A stretch of DNA of 64,000 nucleotides. It comes from an uncultured Oscillospiraceae bacterium. Lineage in GTDB: Bacteria; Bacillota; Clostridia; Oscillospirales; Ruminococcaceae. Positions 63,984 through 64,000 of this stretch are shown one piece after another (positions within the stretch are counted from its first letter, which is position 1; every line of letters begins with the position of its first letter). The translations under genes were made by a program, and so were the position numbers. The notes beneath the pieces are model-generated. The model worked only from the letters and a program-made list of their open reading frames with translations, ran no database searches and was not told the DNA's origin. Location of the stretch: positions 124,001-188,000 of the forward strand of contig CAJFOX010000011.1 of assembly GCA_904397845.1 (NCBI GenBank), read 5' to 3'.

Positions 63984-64000
63984 TGCTTTATAGCATAAAA

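Overview
The window looks like chromosomal DNA of a spore-forming, low-to-mid GC Gram-positive anaerobe of the class Clostridia, most likely an Oscillospiraceae/Ruminococcaceae-type gut bacterium. Evidence: a Gram-positive PolC, AddAB instead of RecBCD, the sporulation sigma factor SigG beside a YlmC/YmxH protein, an L20-type leader before infC-rpmI-rplT, strong GGAGG ribosome sites and TTGACA/TATAAT promoters, and the conserved Firmicutes order rpsB-tsf-pyrH-frr-uppS-cdsA-dxr-rseP-ispG-polC. No tRNA, rRNA, CRISPR array, prophage or intact insertion sequence was recognised. Nearly everything from 365 to 53266 is on the minus strand (sigG and a 31-residue ORF are the exceptions); 53719 to the end is mostly plus.

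Layout. 0.3-5.2 kb: a PadR/HAAS-domain membrane pair, and an HTH - membrane protein - ABC ATPase - ABC permease - zinc-ribbon operon. 5.7-9.3 kb: a CydDC-like heterodimeric ABC transporter behind a promoter whose spacer is a perfect palindrome. 9.6-17.1 kb: RNA and DNA housekeeping (RlmD-like methyltransferase, topA, dprA, a SpoU methyltransferase, rplT-rpmI-infC with an AUU start and leader). 17.1-24.7 kb: addA-addB and a cytidylate-kinase-like protein. 24.7-29.8 kb: a two-component system and an NMT1/SsuA-type ABC importer. 29.8-30.6 kb: an unexplained gap. 30.6-45.8 kb: the long translation/envelope/isoprenoid cluster from rpsB down to polC, interrupted between tsf and pyrH by an ECF sigma factor and an RsgI-like anti-sigma protein with three PepSY repeats. 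45.8-49 kb: ylmC/ymxH, sigG, a lipoprotein and a 31-residue Q/N-rich ORF. 48.8-53.3 kb: amidohydrolase, RadC-like, pseudouridine synthase and DacF-like D,D-carboxypeptidase genes. 53.7-64 kb: asnS, an aspartate-type aminotransferase, a second ECF sigma/zinc-finger anti-sigma/membrane protein operon, nrdR, a flavin reductase, an exported M3 peptidase, hpf and an RlmL-type methyltransferase.

How the parts fit. Most of the window is core machinery for replication, recombination, translation, lipid and isoprenoid precursor synthesis and sporulation. The accessory interest lies in signalling and envelope modules: two separate ECF sigma/anti-sigma pairs, one of which shares its cluster with the site-2 protease RseP; several autoregulatory-looking palindromes in promoters; a KTG-to-KLG change in the carboxypeptidase; and two small or unexplained loci (31-residue ORF at 48.6 kb, gap at 29.8-30.6 kb). 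All assignments come from reading the sequence; no database search was run.
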